Below are positions 1 to 8,440 of a stretch of 64,000 nucleotides of DNA, in pieces; positions within the stretch are counted from its first letter, which is position 1, and every line of letters begins with the position of its first letter. Below the pieces are notes generated by a model, which saw nothing but the letters and a program-made list of their open reading frames with translations, had not been told where the DNA came from and searched no databases. Source of the DNA: Amycolatopsis sp. GM8 (GTDB lineage Bacteria > Actinomycetota > Actinomycetes > Mycobacteriales > Pseudonocardiaceae); the NCBI RefSeq assembly GCF_021653975.1, contig NZ_JAJKFK010000004.1, positions 866,936-930,935 of the forward strand. Direction: 5' to 3'. Made by a program: the position numbers and the translations under genes.

Positions 1-339
1 CCGGTACTGCTCGTGCACCCACGCCACCATCAGGTCCGCCGGCCCGCCGAGCGCCGCCTCCGCCTTCTTCGCCAGCTCACGCGGCCGGTCCCAGTGCGAC
101 TCGACCCACAGCGCCCGGCCCGGTTTGCGCCCGCCGCCGGTGCCGGTACCGTTGGTCGGCCGGTGGCCGCGCGGGCGCAACGCCTTGAGCGCCGCGACGC
201 CCTGCTTCGGTTCCGGGACCGCGATCGGACTGTAGCGGCGCGACGGGAGGACGACGTGCCAGCCTTCCCGGACCAGTGTTTCCGCCACTTCGGACAGCAT
301 GCCGGTGCCCGCCAGAATCAACGCTCGCCTGCCTGCCAT
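1..339 (-). CDS. SDR-like Rossmann-fold protein, C-terminus outside window
   Basis: The frame opens with MAGRRALILAGTGMLSE and continues to the window edge without a stop, so only the first 113 residues are visible. The hydrophobic strand followed by a glycine-rich turn (AGTGML, about residues 9-14) and then an alpha helix looks like the NAD(P)-binding start of a short-chain dehydrogenase/reductase. The classical TGxxxGxG is altered, so substrate and even enzymatic activity are unknown. The ATG at 339 is the first start after the 110-bp gap from the VOC gene, which is transcribed in the same direction upstream. Confidence 0.6.
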   Translation of the reverse strand, partial: MAGRRALILAGTGMLSEVAETLVREGWHVVLPSRRYSPIAVPEPKQGVAALKALRPRGHRPTNGTGTGGGRKPGRALWVESHWDRPRELAKKAEAALGGPADLMVAWVHEQYR

Positions 340-449
340 GTCCTGACGCTACCGCCGGACCACCCCGTTCGCAGGTCGCTATCCGGGCATTTTTCTGTTG
401 GAAACACAGCATTCACACGACTATTTCGCGAATTGCTGACAGCAGGTGG

Positions 450-881
450 CTAACCCCAGTCCTTGGACTCGTCGAACGCGTGGGCCTGAGTGAGGCTGAA
501 CCAGTTACCGGAATCGTCCCGGAACACGGCTTCCACCCCGTACGGCCGTTCGGCCGGTTCCTGCAGGAACGTGACACCGCGTGCGGACAGCTCTTCGAAG
601 GTCTTGCGGCAGTCGGCGGTCGCCCACACGCCCGAACCGAGCGCACCCTTGGCGATCAGGTCGCGCACGACCTTTTCGGTTTCCGGGTCGTGCTGCGGCG
701 GGCCCGGCCGCATCAGGATGAATTCCAGGTCCGGCTGGCCGGGCGGGCCCACGGTGAGCCAGCGGAAGTCGCCGACCTGCAGATCCTGCCGTACCTCGAA
801 ACCGAGCTTCTCGGTGTAGAACGCCTTCGCCGAATCCTGGTCCAGGACGTAGATGTTCGCGTGGGAAAGTCGTCTGATCAT
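450..881 (-). CDS. VOC (glyoxalase/bleomycin-resistance fold) family protein
   Basis: A 143-residue protein opening MIRRLSHANIYVLDQDSAKA with the paired beta-alpha-beta-beta-beta pattern of the vicinal-oxygen-chelate superfamily. The phrases FYTEKLGFEVRQD (about 22-34) and FRDDSGNWFSLTQ (near 120) are the usual module ends. VOC proteins bind a metal or small ligand. Many of this size in actinomycetes have no assigned substrate, and the sequence does not settle whether this one is a lyase, a dioxygenase or a binding protein. The protein is predicted cytosolic. An AraC regulator lies 34 bp upstream in the same direction, so regulation by or with that gene is possible. Confidence 0.8.
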   Translation of the reverse strand: MIRRLSHANIYVLDQDSAKAFYTEKLGFEVRQDLQVGDFRWLTVGPPGQPDLEFILMRPGPPQHDPETEKVVRDLIAKGALGSGVWATADCRKTFEELSARGVTFLQEPAERPYGVEAVFRDDSGNWFSLTQAHAFDESKDWG

Positions 882-915
882 GCCCAGACCGTAACCGCTG
901 CGGCGGCCCGGGCGC

Positions 916-1416
916 TTATCCGAAAGTGCTGGGCCTGGTCCACATCATCAGGTAACAGCCGGGGACCGCGGGCGCCCCGTTCGCCGCCCGGTACTGCGAG
1001 GGCGACTGCCCGGCCAGTTCGGTGAAGCGGCGGCTGAACGTGCCGAGGCTGGTGAACCCCACGGCCAGGCAGATCTCGGTGACCGTGAGGTTCGCCGAGC
1101 GCAGCAGATCCTGGGCGCGTTCGATCCGGCGCCGCGTCAGGTACGCCTTCGGCGTCTCGCCGTAGGCCGCCGCGAAGCAGCGGATGAAGTGGTAGCGGGA
1201 CCACCCGGCGACCGCGGCGAGCCGCTCGATGTCGAGCGGCTCGGCGTAGTGCGCGTCCATCCAGTCCTTGGCCCGCCGCAGATGCGCGACGGACGGCTGG
1301 CCACCGCCCGCCGACGCCGCCCGGGTGCGCACGAGTGTCGAACTCGGCGTCCTGACCGTCGGACTCGCGGTCCCGAGCGTCGGACTCGGCGTCGTGGGCG
1401 TCGGACTCGCGGGCAT
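916..1416 (-). CDS. AraC-family transcriptional regulator
   Basis: A 166-residue protein with a C-terminal AraC double helix-turn-helix: the first HTH around IERLAAVAGWSRYHFIRCFA, the second ending in the hallmark VGFTSLGTFSRRFTELAGQSPSQYR. There is no large ligand-binding domain. The ATG at 1416 shares its A with the polA stop (TGATG), suggesting translational coupling to polA. The first 30 or so residues are low-complexity Ser/Pro/Thr built from a 21-bp tandem repeat, so a later start nearer residue 30 is possible. It presumably regulates itself and the downstream VOC gene; the effector is unknown. Confidence 0.8.
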   Translation of the reverse strand: MPASPTPTTPSPTLGTASPTVRTPSSTLVRTRAASAGGGQPSVAHLRRAKDWMDAHYAEPLDIERLAAVAGWSRYHFIRCFAAAYGETPKAYLTRRRIERAQDLLRSANLTVTEICLAVGFTSLGTFSRRFTELAGQSPSQYRAANGAPAVPGCYLMMWTRPSTFG

Positions 1417-4151
1417 CAATGCGCCGCGTCGTTCCAGGAGCGGCCGAAGCCGACCGAGACCTCCAGCGGCACGTTCAGCTCGGACGCGGCGCCCATCTGC
1501 TTGCGCACCAAGGCTTCCACCTCGCCGTGCTCGCCGTCCGCGACCTCGAGCACCAGTTCGTCGTGCACCTGCAGCAGCAGCCGGCTGCGCAGCCGCGACT
1601 CCTTCAGCGCGCGCTGCACACCCAGCATCGCGACCTTGATGATGTCCGCGGCGCTGCCCTGGATCGGTGCGTTGAGCGCCATCCGCTCGGCCATCTCGCG
1701 GCGCTGCCGGTTGTCGCTGTTGAGGTCGGGCAGGTACCGGCGGCGGCCGAAGATCGTCTCGGTGTAGCCGACCTTGGCCGCCTCGACGACGATGTTCTGC
1801 AGGTAGTCGCGCACGCCGCCGAACCGCTCGAAGTAGTCGTCCATCAGCTCGCGCGCCTCTTCGGTGGTGATGCGCAGCTGGTTGGACAGCCCGTAGGCGG
1901 ACAGCCCGTACGCCAGGCCGTAGTTCATCGCCTTGATCTTGGCCCGCTGGGCGCCGGTGACCTCGCCCGGTTCGCACGAGAACACCTTGGCCGCGGTGGC
2001 GGCGTGGAAGTCGAAACCCGACTGGAACGCCTCGATCAGCGCGGCGTCCTCGGACAGGTGCGCCATGATCCGCATCTCGATCTGGCTGTAGTCCGCGGTC
2101 ATCAGCTCGGCATAGCCCGCGCCGACGACGAACGCGTCGCGGATACGGCGGCCCTCGTCCGTGCGGATCGGGATGTTCTGCAGGTTCGGGTCCACAGAGG
2201 ACAGTCGCCCGGTGGCCGCGATGGTCTGGTGCAACGTGGTGTGGATGCGCCCGTCGTCGGCGATCGACTTGATCAGGCCCTCGACGGTGACCCGCAGCCG
2301 GGTCGCGTCCCGGTGCTCCAGCAGATGCTGCAGGAACGGGTGCTCGGTCTTCTCGAACAGCGTCTGCAGCGCGTCGGCGTCCGTGGTGTAGCCGGTCTTG
2401 GTGCGCTTGGTCTTCGGCATCTGCAGCTCGTCGAACAGCACGACCTGCAACTGCTTGGGCGAACCCAGGTTGATCTGCTTGCCGATCACCCGGAACGCGT
2501 CGGCCTCGGCCTGGCGCACGCGGCTCGCGTAGTGCTCCTCGAGCTCGGTGAGCTGCTCGATGTCCACCGCGACCCCGGCGGCCTCCAGCTCGGTGATGAC
2601 CTCCAGCAGCGGCAGCTCGATCTCCTGCAGCAGCCGGGTGCCGCCGATCTTGTCCAGCTCGGTGCTCAGCGCGCCGGCCAGTTCCGCCACCGCGCGCGCC
2701 TTGACCAGCTCGCCCTGGATCAGCTTCTCGTCGCCGTTCTCGCCGTCGAGCAGCGACAGCTGCCCGTCGTCCTGGTCGTCCTCCGAGCGCAGCTCGCGGT
2801 GCAGGTAGCGCAGCGCCAGGTCATCCAGCTCGAAGGAGCGCTGGCCCGGCCGGACGAGGTACGCGGCGAGCGCGGTGTCCAGGTGCAGCCCGGCGCACGT
2901 CCAGCCGCGGGCGAGCACGGCGTGCAGCGGGACCTTCAGCGAGTGGCCGACCTTGCGCATCTTCGGGTCGGCGAGCCAGGCCGCGAGCGCCTGCTCGTCC
3001 TGCTCGTCCAAAGTGGACAGATCCAGGTACGCACCCTGCCCGTCGGCGGCCGCGAACGTGATCGACTGCGCGTCCGCCGCCACCGAGGCACCGGTGACGC
3101 GGAAGGACAAACCGGTCGGTGTGCCGGGTTCGGCATGCTCGGCGAGCCAGGCCGCGAGCCCGCCGGTCGGCAGCGCCGCGCCGTCGACCTCGAAACCCTG
3201 CTCGGCCTCGGGTTCGGCGCTCTGCAGGGTCGCGAACAGCCTGTCCCGCAGCACGCGGAACTCCAGCTCGTCGAACAGGTGGTGCACCGCCTCGCGGTCC
3301 CACGCGCGCAGGCCGAGGTCCTCCGGCGTGACGTCGAGCGGGACCGTACGGACCAGCTCGGTGAGTTCACGGTTGAGCGTCACCGACGACAGGTGGGCCC
3401 GCAGCGCGTCGCCGACCTTGCCCTTCACCTCGTCGACGCGGTCGATCAGGGTGTTGAGCGAGCCGAACTGCTGGATCCACTTGGTAGCCGTCTTCTCCCC
3501 CACCCCGGGGATGCCCGGCAGGTTGTCCGACGGGTCGCCGCGCAGCGCCGCGAAGTCCGGGTACTGCTCGGGGCTCAGGCCGTACTTCTCGGTGACCCCG
3601 GCCGGGTCGTAGCGGACCAGGTCGGACACCCCCTTGCGCGGGTAGAGCACCGTGACGGAGTCGTTGACCAGCTGCAGCGCGTCCCGGTCACCGGTACAGA
3701 TCAGCACGTCGAAGCTCTCTTCGACCGCCTGCGTGGTGAGCGTGGCGATGATGTCGTCGGCCTCGAAGCCCTCTTTCTCCATCGTCGGCACGCCGAGCAC
3801 GCCGAGCACTTCCTTGACGAGGTCGACCTGGCCGCGGAACTCGTTCGGTGTCTCGGAGCGGCCTGCCTTGTACTCGGTGTACCGCTCGGAGCGGAACGTC
3901 TGCCGCGAGACGTCGAACGCCACCGCCAGGTGCGTGGGGTGCTCGTCGCGCAGGAGGTTGATGAGCATCGAGGTGAACCCGAAGACGGCGTTGGTGGTCT
4001 GCCCGGTCTTCGTCTTGAAGTTCTCCGCGGGCAGCGCGAAAAACGCGCGGTAGGCCATCGAATGGCCGTCGATCAGCAACAGCCGGGGCCGGTCGCCCGG
4101 CGCCAGTGTCGCTGTGGCGTTCGCTACGGATTGGTTCTGCCTGGTGCTCAC
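1416..4151 (-). CDS. polA: DNA polymerase I
   Basis: A 911-residue family A polymerase for Okazaki-fragment maturation and repair synthesis. The N-terminal 5'-3' exonuclease (about residues 20-310) starts LLLIDGHSMAYRAFFALP and carries the acidic motif ICTGDRDALQLV. The polymerase domain shows motif A (TADYSQIEMRIMAHLS), motif B (RAKIKAMNYGLAYGLS) and motif C (LLQVHDELVLEV). In the middle domain the strand where E. coli has the 3'-5' exonuclease DxE reads GLSFRVTG. The proofreading site therefore looks lost, as in the mycobacterial enzyme. The GTG at 4151 is chosen because homology begins there; the frame stays open for another 210 codons upstream with no similarity. Confidence 0.97.
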   Translation of the reverse strand: MSTRQNQSVANATATLAPGDRPRLLLIDGHSMAYRAFFALPAENFKTKTGQTTNAVFGFTSMLINLLRDEHPTHLAVAFDVSRQTFRSERYTEYKAGRSETPNEFRGQVDLVKEVLGVLGVPTMEKEGFEADDIIATLTTQAVEESFDVLICTGDRDALQLVNDSVTVLYPRKGVSDLVRYDPAGVTEKYGLSPEQYPDFAALRGDPSDNLPGIPGVGEKTATKWIQQFGSLNTLIDRVDEVKGKVGDALRAHLSSVTLNRELTELVRTVPLDVTPEDLGLRAWDREAVHHLFDELEFRVLRDRLFATLQSAEPEAEQGFEVDGAALPTGGLAAWLAEHAEPGTPTGLSFRVTGASVAADAQSITFAAADGQGAYLDLSTLDEQDEQALAAWLADPKMRKVGHSLKVPLHAVLARGWTCAGLHLDTALAAYLVRPGQRSFELDDLALRYLHRELRSEDDQDDGQLSLLDGENGDEKLIQGELVKARAVAELAGALSTELDKIGGTRLLQEIELPLLEVITELEAAGVAVDIEQLTELEEHYASRVRQAEADAFRVIGKQINLGSPKQLQVVLFDELQMPKTKRTKTGYTTDADALQTLFEKTEHPFLQHLLEHRDATRLRVTVEGLIKSIADDGRIHTTLHQTIAATGRLSSVDPNLQNIPIRTDEGRRIRDAFVVGAGYAELMTADYSQIEMRIMAHLSEDAALIEAFQSGFDFHAATAAKVFSCEPGEVTGAQRAKIKAMNYGLAYGLSAYGLSNQLRITTEEARELMDDYFERFGGVRDYLQNIVVEAAKVGYTETIFGRRRYLPDLNSDNRQRREMAERMALNAPIQGSAADIIKVAMLGVQRALKESRLRSRLLLQVHDELVLEVADGEHGEVEALVRKQMGAASELNVPLEVSVGFGRSWNDAAH

Positions 4152-4293
4152 GGGAGCGAGTCTAGGGTGAGGGTCTGACAGTCTCGCCTGTCGTATCGCT
4201 TTAGGCCCGCACTCAGCGAGCGCGACGGAGGAGCCTTCGCGCAGGAGGACCGACGGGGTGCGGGATCCCCCGCAAGACACAGAGGAGCCGTGC

Positions 4294-4731
4294 GTGACCG
4301 AACAGGTGTCGGAGGAAGTCCTCGCCCAGTTCACCGGAGTCGACCAGACGTCCGCTGAGCAGCAGCTCAACGCCAAGATCGGGCTGACCCTCGTCGAACT
4401 GAGCCCGGAGCGGGTGGTCGGCACGATGCCGGTGGACGGCAACCGCCAGCCGTACGGGCTGCTGCACGGCGGGGCGAACGCGGTGCTGGCCGAGGCGCTG
4501 GGCTCGACCGTGGCCGCGCTCAACGCCGGTCCGGACAAGATGACGCTGGGCTTCGAGCTGTCCTGCACGCACCACCGCGGTGTCCGCGACGGCATCGTCA
4601 CCGGGACGGCGGTGCCGGTGCACGTCGGCCGCGGCACGATCACCGCGGAGATCGTGCTGACCGACGAGTCCGGCCGCCGCACCTGCACCGCCCGGCTGAG
4701 CTGCATCGTCCGGGGCCTGCCGAAGGACTGA
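4294..4731 (+). CDS. PaaI-type hotdog-fold thioesterase
   Basis: A 145-residue single hotdog domain. The family signature is clear: NRQPYGLLHGGANAVLAEALGSTVA, where the HGG and the following acidic residue form the active site and thioester pocket. Such enzymes hydrolyse acyl-CoA or aryl-CoA thioesters; the substrate is not evident here. The GTG at 4294 (VTEQVSEE) is preferred over the frame-open 4258 because AGAGGAG at 4281-4287 sits just upstream. The gene diverges from polA, and the 142-bp gap between the two starts must hold both promoters. Confidence 0.88.
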   Translation: MTEQVSEEVLAQFTGVDQTSAEQQLNAKIGLTLVELSPERVVGTMPVDGNRQPYGLLHGGANAVLAEALGSTVAALNAGPDKMTLGFELSCTHHRGVRDGIVTGTAVPVHVGRGTITAEIVLTDESGRRTCTARLSCIVRGLPKD

Positions 4732-4845
4732 CGGCACCGGCCCGCACCGGACAGGAGTTGTGTCATTTCTTGACCCGGTCCCACCTACGACTGAAACTGA
4801 GTCACTGACCATGCCGGTCTAGACCATTCCGTCGTAGGAGGTCCC

Positions 4846-5694
4846 GTGTCGCCCCGTCGTCGTGGTGTTCTGGTGTCGTTGCTGGCGTTGCTCGCGGCGG
4901 GTGCCGTCGTCGTGCCGACCGCGGAGGCGGCCGGCACTCAGTACGTCGCGATGGGGAGTTCCTTCGCGGCCGGGCCCGGGATCCCCTCCGCGCAACCGGG
5001 CAGTCCGCCGGCGTGCGCGCGTTCCGACCACAACTACCCCAGCCTCGTCGCCGCGCGGCTCGGGCTGCCGCTCACCGACGTCAGCTGCAGCGGCGCCACC
5101 ACCGCCAACGTGCTCGACACCGCGCAGGCCGGGCAGCCGCCGCAGATCCAGGCCGTCGGCGCCGACACCAGGGTCGTCACCGCGACCATCGGCGGTAACG
5201 ACGTCAACTATCTCGGCAGCCTGGACACCTACTCCTGTCAGAACAGCGGCGGCACCAACTGCGGCACCGTCGACCAGGGCGCGATCAACGCGAACTTCGA
5301 CGACCTGCGGCGCCGCCTCGAGAACGTCGCCAACGCCGTTCACCAGCGTGCCCCGCAAGCGAAGATGATCTTCGTGGAGTACTTCACCATCGTCCCGCCC
5401 GGCGGGGCCTGCAACGGCGTCCCCCTCACCGGCGACCAGCTGGTGTTCGAGCGCAGCATCGCGACCCGGCTCTCCGACTTCACCCGCGCCGCCGCGACGA
5501 ACACCGGCTCCACGGTCGTCCAGCTCGCGGACGCGAGCCAAGGCCACGACTCCTGCGCGGCCGCCCCATGGGTGGAGAAGTACACCGCACCCCCCGGCCG
5601 CAGTTCGTACCACCCGAACGAGGCCGGCATGGCCGCGGCGGCTTCCCTGGTGGAAACCGCGTTCGGGGTCGCGGGGGTCACCGCGCGTTCCTGA
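4846..5694 (+). CDS. Secreted SGNH/GDSL-family hydrolase
   Basis: A 282-residue esterase or lipase-like protein. It begins with an Arg-rich n-region and a hydrophobic stretch LVSLLALLAAGAVVVPTAEA that reads as a Sec signal peptide cleaved near residue 28. Block I reads YVAMGSSFAAGPG (catalytic Ser; GSS instead of GDS), block III contains GGNDVNY, and block V is SSYHPNEAG with the catalytic His. Six or so Cys residues suggest disulfides, consistent with an extracellular enzyme. The GTG at 4846 follows AGGAGG at 4836-4841. A strong hairpin terminator follows the stop. Confidence 0.9.
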   Translation: MSPRRRGVLVSLLALLAAGAVVVPTAEAAGTQYVAMGSSFAAGPGIPSAQPGSPPACARSDHNYPSLVAARLGLPLTDVSCSGATTANVLDTAQAGQPPQIQAVGADTRVVTATIGGNDVNYLGSLDTYSCQNSGGTNCGTVDQGAINANFDDLRRRLENVANAVHQRAPQAKMIFVEYFTIVPPGGACNGVPLTGDQLVFERSIATRLSDFTRAAATNTGSTVVQLADASQGHDSCAAAPWVEKYTAPPGRSSYHPNEAGMAAAASLVETAFGVAGVTARS

Positions 5695-5711
5695 GAAGCC
5701 CACCAACGAAA

Positions 5712-5742
5712 GGACCCCCTCGCCCACGTGGCGAGGGGGTCC
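5712..5742. terminator. Bidirectional hairpin terminator
   Basis: A perfect 13-bp inverted repeat (5712-5724 and 5730-5742, arm GGACCCCCTCGCC) with a 5-nt loop lies between the convergent ends of the SGNH hydrolase and livF. There is no long U tract, which is common in high-GC actinobacteria. It probably serves both transcripts. Confidence 0.85.
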
Positions 5743-5755
5743 GTTTCACGCCGGG

Positions 5756-6469
5756 TCACGCGACGCCGAGGTACGCCTCCTTGATGGAGTTGTCCGCCAG
5801 CAGTTCCTTGCCGCCACCCTGCCGCGTGATGCGCCCGGTCTCGAGCACGTACGCGCGGTGCGCGCGGGAGAGGGCCTGCTGGGCGTTCTGCTCGACGAGC
5901 AGCACCGTGGTGCCCTGCTGGTTGATCTCGGTGATGATGCGGAAGATCTGCGCGATGAACTGCGGCGCGAGCCCCATCGACGGCTCGTCCAGCAACAGCA
6001 GCTTCGGCTTCGCCATCAGCGCCCGCCCGATCGCGAGCATCTGCTGCTCACCACCCGACAGGGTGCCGCCGTGCTGCGAACGCCGCTCCTTCAACCGCGG
6101 GAACAGCTCGTACACCCGCTCCAGATCCGGACCGAGGTTCTTGCGGTCCTTGCGCGCATACGCGCCCATGTCGAGGTTCTCCGCCACCGTCATGCCGGGG
6201 AACACCCCGCGGCCTTCGGGCACCTGGGAGATCCCGCGCACCACCCGCAAATCGGCGCGCAGCTTCGTGATGTCCTCGCCGGCGAACGTGATCGAGCCCG
6301 CCGACAGCGGGCGGATCCCGGAGATCGCCCGCATCGTGGTGGACTTGCCCGCCCCGTTCGCGCCGATCAGCGCGACGATCTCGCCTTCGCCGACGGTGAT
6401 GGACAGCTCCGACACCGCCTGGATCCGGCCGTAGTGCACGGAAATCCCGGACAGCTCAAGCAACGTCAT
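5756..6469 (-). CDS. livF: Branched-chain amino-acid ABC transporter ATP-binding protein LivF
   Basis: A 237-residue ABC ATPase of the high-affinity leucine/isoleucine/valine transporter. Visible motifs are Walker A GANGAGKST (about 37-45), the signature LSGGEQQ, Walker B LLLLDEPSMGLAP and the switch His region LLVEQN. LivF-type proteins are short and end YLGVA-like, as here. It is the last gene of the liv operon. Its start lies 14 bp inside the end of livG, indicating translational coupling. It works at the inner face of the membrane with LivG, LivH and LivM. Confidence 0.95.
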   Translation of the reverse strand: MTLLELSGISVHYGRIQAVSELSITVGEGEIVALIGANGAGKSTTMRAISGIRPLSAGSITFAGEDITKLRADLRVVRGISQVPEGRGVFPGMTVAENLDMGAYARKDRKNLGPDLERVYELFPRLKERRSQHGGTLSGGEQQMLAIGRALMAKPKLLLLDEPSMGLAPQFIAQIFRIITEINQQGTTVLLVEQNAQQALSRAHRAYVLETGRITRQGGGKELLADNSIKEAYLGVA

Positions 6470-7373
6470 CGTCAGGCACCCCCAGATACGCGGCGATCAC
6501 CGCGGGGTTCTCCCGGATCTCGGCAGGCAGCCCCTCGGCGATCTTCTTCCCGAACTCCAGCACCACGATCCGGTCGGTGACGCCCATGACGAGCCTCATG
6601 TCGTGCTCGATGAGCAGGACCGTGTAGCCGTCGGCGCGGATCTTGCGGATCAGCGCCATCAGCTGCTCTTTCTCCGCCGGGTTGAACCCGGCCGCCGGCT
6701 CGTCGAGGCACAGCAGCTTCGGCTCGGTCGCCAGCGCCCGCGCGATCTCCAGCCGCCGCTGGTACCCGTAGGGCAGGTTCTTCGCCTTGTCCGCGGCCCG
6801 GTCGGCGATCCCGACGAACTCCAGCAGCGCCATCGCCCGGTCGACCGCCTGCTGCTCCTCGTGGTGGTGCCGCGGCAGCCGCAACAGCGCGCCGACCACG
6901 CTCGTCTTCGCCCGCGCGTCCGCGCCGACGACCACGTTCTCCAGCGCCGTCATCTCGCCGAACAACCGGATGTTCTGGAACGTCCGCGCGATACCGCGCT
7001 GCGTGATCTTGTGCCGGGAGGACTTGCCCAGCGGCTTGTCCTCCAGCAGCACCTGACCCGACGTCGGCCGGTACACCCCGGTCATCGCGTTGAAGCAGGT
7101 GGTCTTCCCGGCGCCGTTCGGCCCGATCAGGCCCAGGATCTCGCCGCGGCGGATCCCGAACGACACCGAGTCCAGCGCCGTCAGCCCGCCGAAGCGCAAC
7201 GTCACGTCCCGCAGCTCGAGCAGGGTCTCGCCGATCTCGACCTGGATGTCGCGATCCGGCGCTACCGCGTCCGCGACCTCCGCCTCGTGCTCCGCCCGCT
7301 GCGCCGCCGACATGTGGGCGACCTCGCCGACGATGCCGCCCAGCTCCGTGGTCTGCTCGTTCGGCTCGGTCAT
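6456..7373 (-). CDS. livG: Branched-chain amino-acid ABC transporter ATP-binding protein LivG
   Basis: A 305-residue ATPase: Walker A GPNGAGKTTCFNAMTG, Walker B LLCLDEPAAGFNPAE, and the LivG-specific ending EIRENPAVIAAYLG. The first 45 or so residues (MTEPNEQTTELGGIVGEVAH onward) are an acidic extension not needed for the fold. The ATG at 7373 overlaps the livM stop as ATGA. The frame continues upstream without homology, so this start is preferred. It pairs with LivF to energise uptake through LivH/LivM. Confidence 0.95.
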   Translation of the reverse strand: MTEPNEQTTELGGIVGEVAHMSAAQRAEHEAEVADAVAPDRDIQVEIGETLLELRDVTLRFGGLTALDSVSFGIRRGEILGLIGPNGAGKTTCFNAMTGVYRPTSGQVLLEDKPLGKSSRHKITQRGIARTFQNIRLFGEMTALENVVVGADARAKTSVVGALLRLPRHHHEEQQAVDRAMALLEFVGIADRAADKAKNLPYGYQRRLEIARALATEPKLLCLDEPAAGFNPAEKEQLMALIRKIRADGYTVLLIEHDMRLVMGVTDRIVVLEFGKKIAEGLPAEIRENPAVIAAYLGVPDDDVA

Positions 7374-8440
7374 TGGTTGCCTCCCGGCTCGGCCAGTGCG
7401 CTCTCCCCGCTGACCTGCTCCCCGCGGCCGATCAGGTGCTGGTACGCCTGCCGGCCCTTGGCGAGCAGGCGCTGGCGGGCGCCGAGCAGACCCTGCGGGC
7501 GGAAGATCATCAGGACGATCAGGGCGATCCCGAAGATCAGGTAGTTGTAGTCGGCGATCTGCACGAACCGCAGCGGCAGGTACGCCACGACGACCGCGCC
7601 GAGCAGCACCCCGACCTTGTTGCCCGCGCCGCCGAGCACGACCGCGGCGAGGAACAGCATCGAGGTGACCACGTCGAAGGACTGGTTGTTGACGAACCCG
7701 AGCCGCCCGGCGTAAAGCGCGCCGGAGAGACCACCGATCGCGGCGCCGATCACGAACGCCCAGATCTTGAACTTGTACGTCGACACGCCCATGATCTCCG
7801 CGACGTCCTCGTCCTCGCGGATCGCGACCCAGGCCCGGCCGACGCGCGACCGTTCCAGGTTCCCCACCAGCAACAGGACTATGACGATGATCGTGACGGT
7901 GAACCAGTACCACTGGGTCGCGTTCTCGAAGAACGGCTGGCCGGCGTTGTTCGTGCCGACCCGCTCGAACCCCGACTGGCCGCGCAGCGGTGTCACGTTG
8001 TCGGCCAGCAGCCGGATGATCTCCCCGAACCCGAGGGTGACGATGGCGAGATAGTCACCGCGTAATCGGAGAGTCGGCGTGCCGAGGATGATCCCGAAGA
8101 TCATCGTGACGACCATCGCCAGCGGCAGCGTCCACAGGTAGGGCAGTTTGTGCAGCGACGAGTTCGGCGAAGTGAACAGCGCCGCGACATACGCGCCGAC
8201 GGCGAAGAACCCGACATACCCGAGGTCCAGCAGGCCCGCCTGCCCGACCACGACGTTCAGGCCGACGGCGACCAGCGCGTAGCGGGCCACGTCGAACATC
8301 GCGGACGGGAAGTCCGTGCCGCTGGTGGCCAGGATGGGCGGGTTCAGCACCGGCAGGAAGTAGACCAGCACCACCACCGGGATGAGAAACGCCCACTGGG
8401 CCGGCCGGGACAGGTTGTTCCAGCGCTCCCTGATGTTCAT
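7370..8440 (-). CDS. livM: Branched-chain amino-acid ABC transporter permease LivM
   Basis: A 356-residue polytopic membrane protein with about eight to ten hydrophobic segments, beginning FLIPVVVLVYFLPVLNPP. The LivM landmark LNVVVGQAGLLDLGYVGFFAVGAY and the EAA-type loop (GRAWVAIREDEDVAEIMGV) that docks on the ATPases are both present. The ATG at 8440 (MNIRERWNN) overlaps the livH stop as ATGA. Forms the translocation path with LivH. Confidence 0.95.
   Translation of the reverse strand: MNIRERWNNLSRPAQWAFLIPVVVLVYFLPVLNPPILATSGTDFPSAMFDVARYALVAVGLNVVVGQAGLLDLGYVGFFAVGAYVAALFTSPNSSLHKLPYLWTLPLAMVVTMIFGIILGTPTLRLRGDYLAIVTLGFGEIIRLLADNVTPLRGQSGFERVGTNNAGQPFFENATQWYWFTVTIIVIVLLLVGNLERSRVGRAWVAIREDEDVAEIMGVSTYKFKIWAFVIGAAIGGLSGALYAGRLGFVNNQSFDVVTSMLFLAAVVLGGAGNKVGVLLGAVVVAYLPLRFVQIADYNYLIFGIALIVLMIFRPQGLLGARQRLLAKGRQAYQHLIGRGEQVSGESALAEPGGNQ

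Noticed and set aside
1419..4178. A 919-codon plus-strand frame opposite polA
   Set aside because: It mirrors polA codon for codon, with Arg/Gln/Leu-rich text and no family; it is a high-GC antisense shadow.
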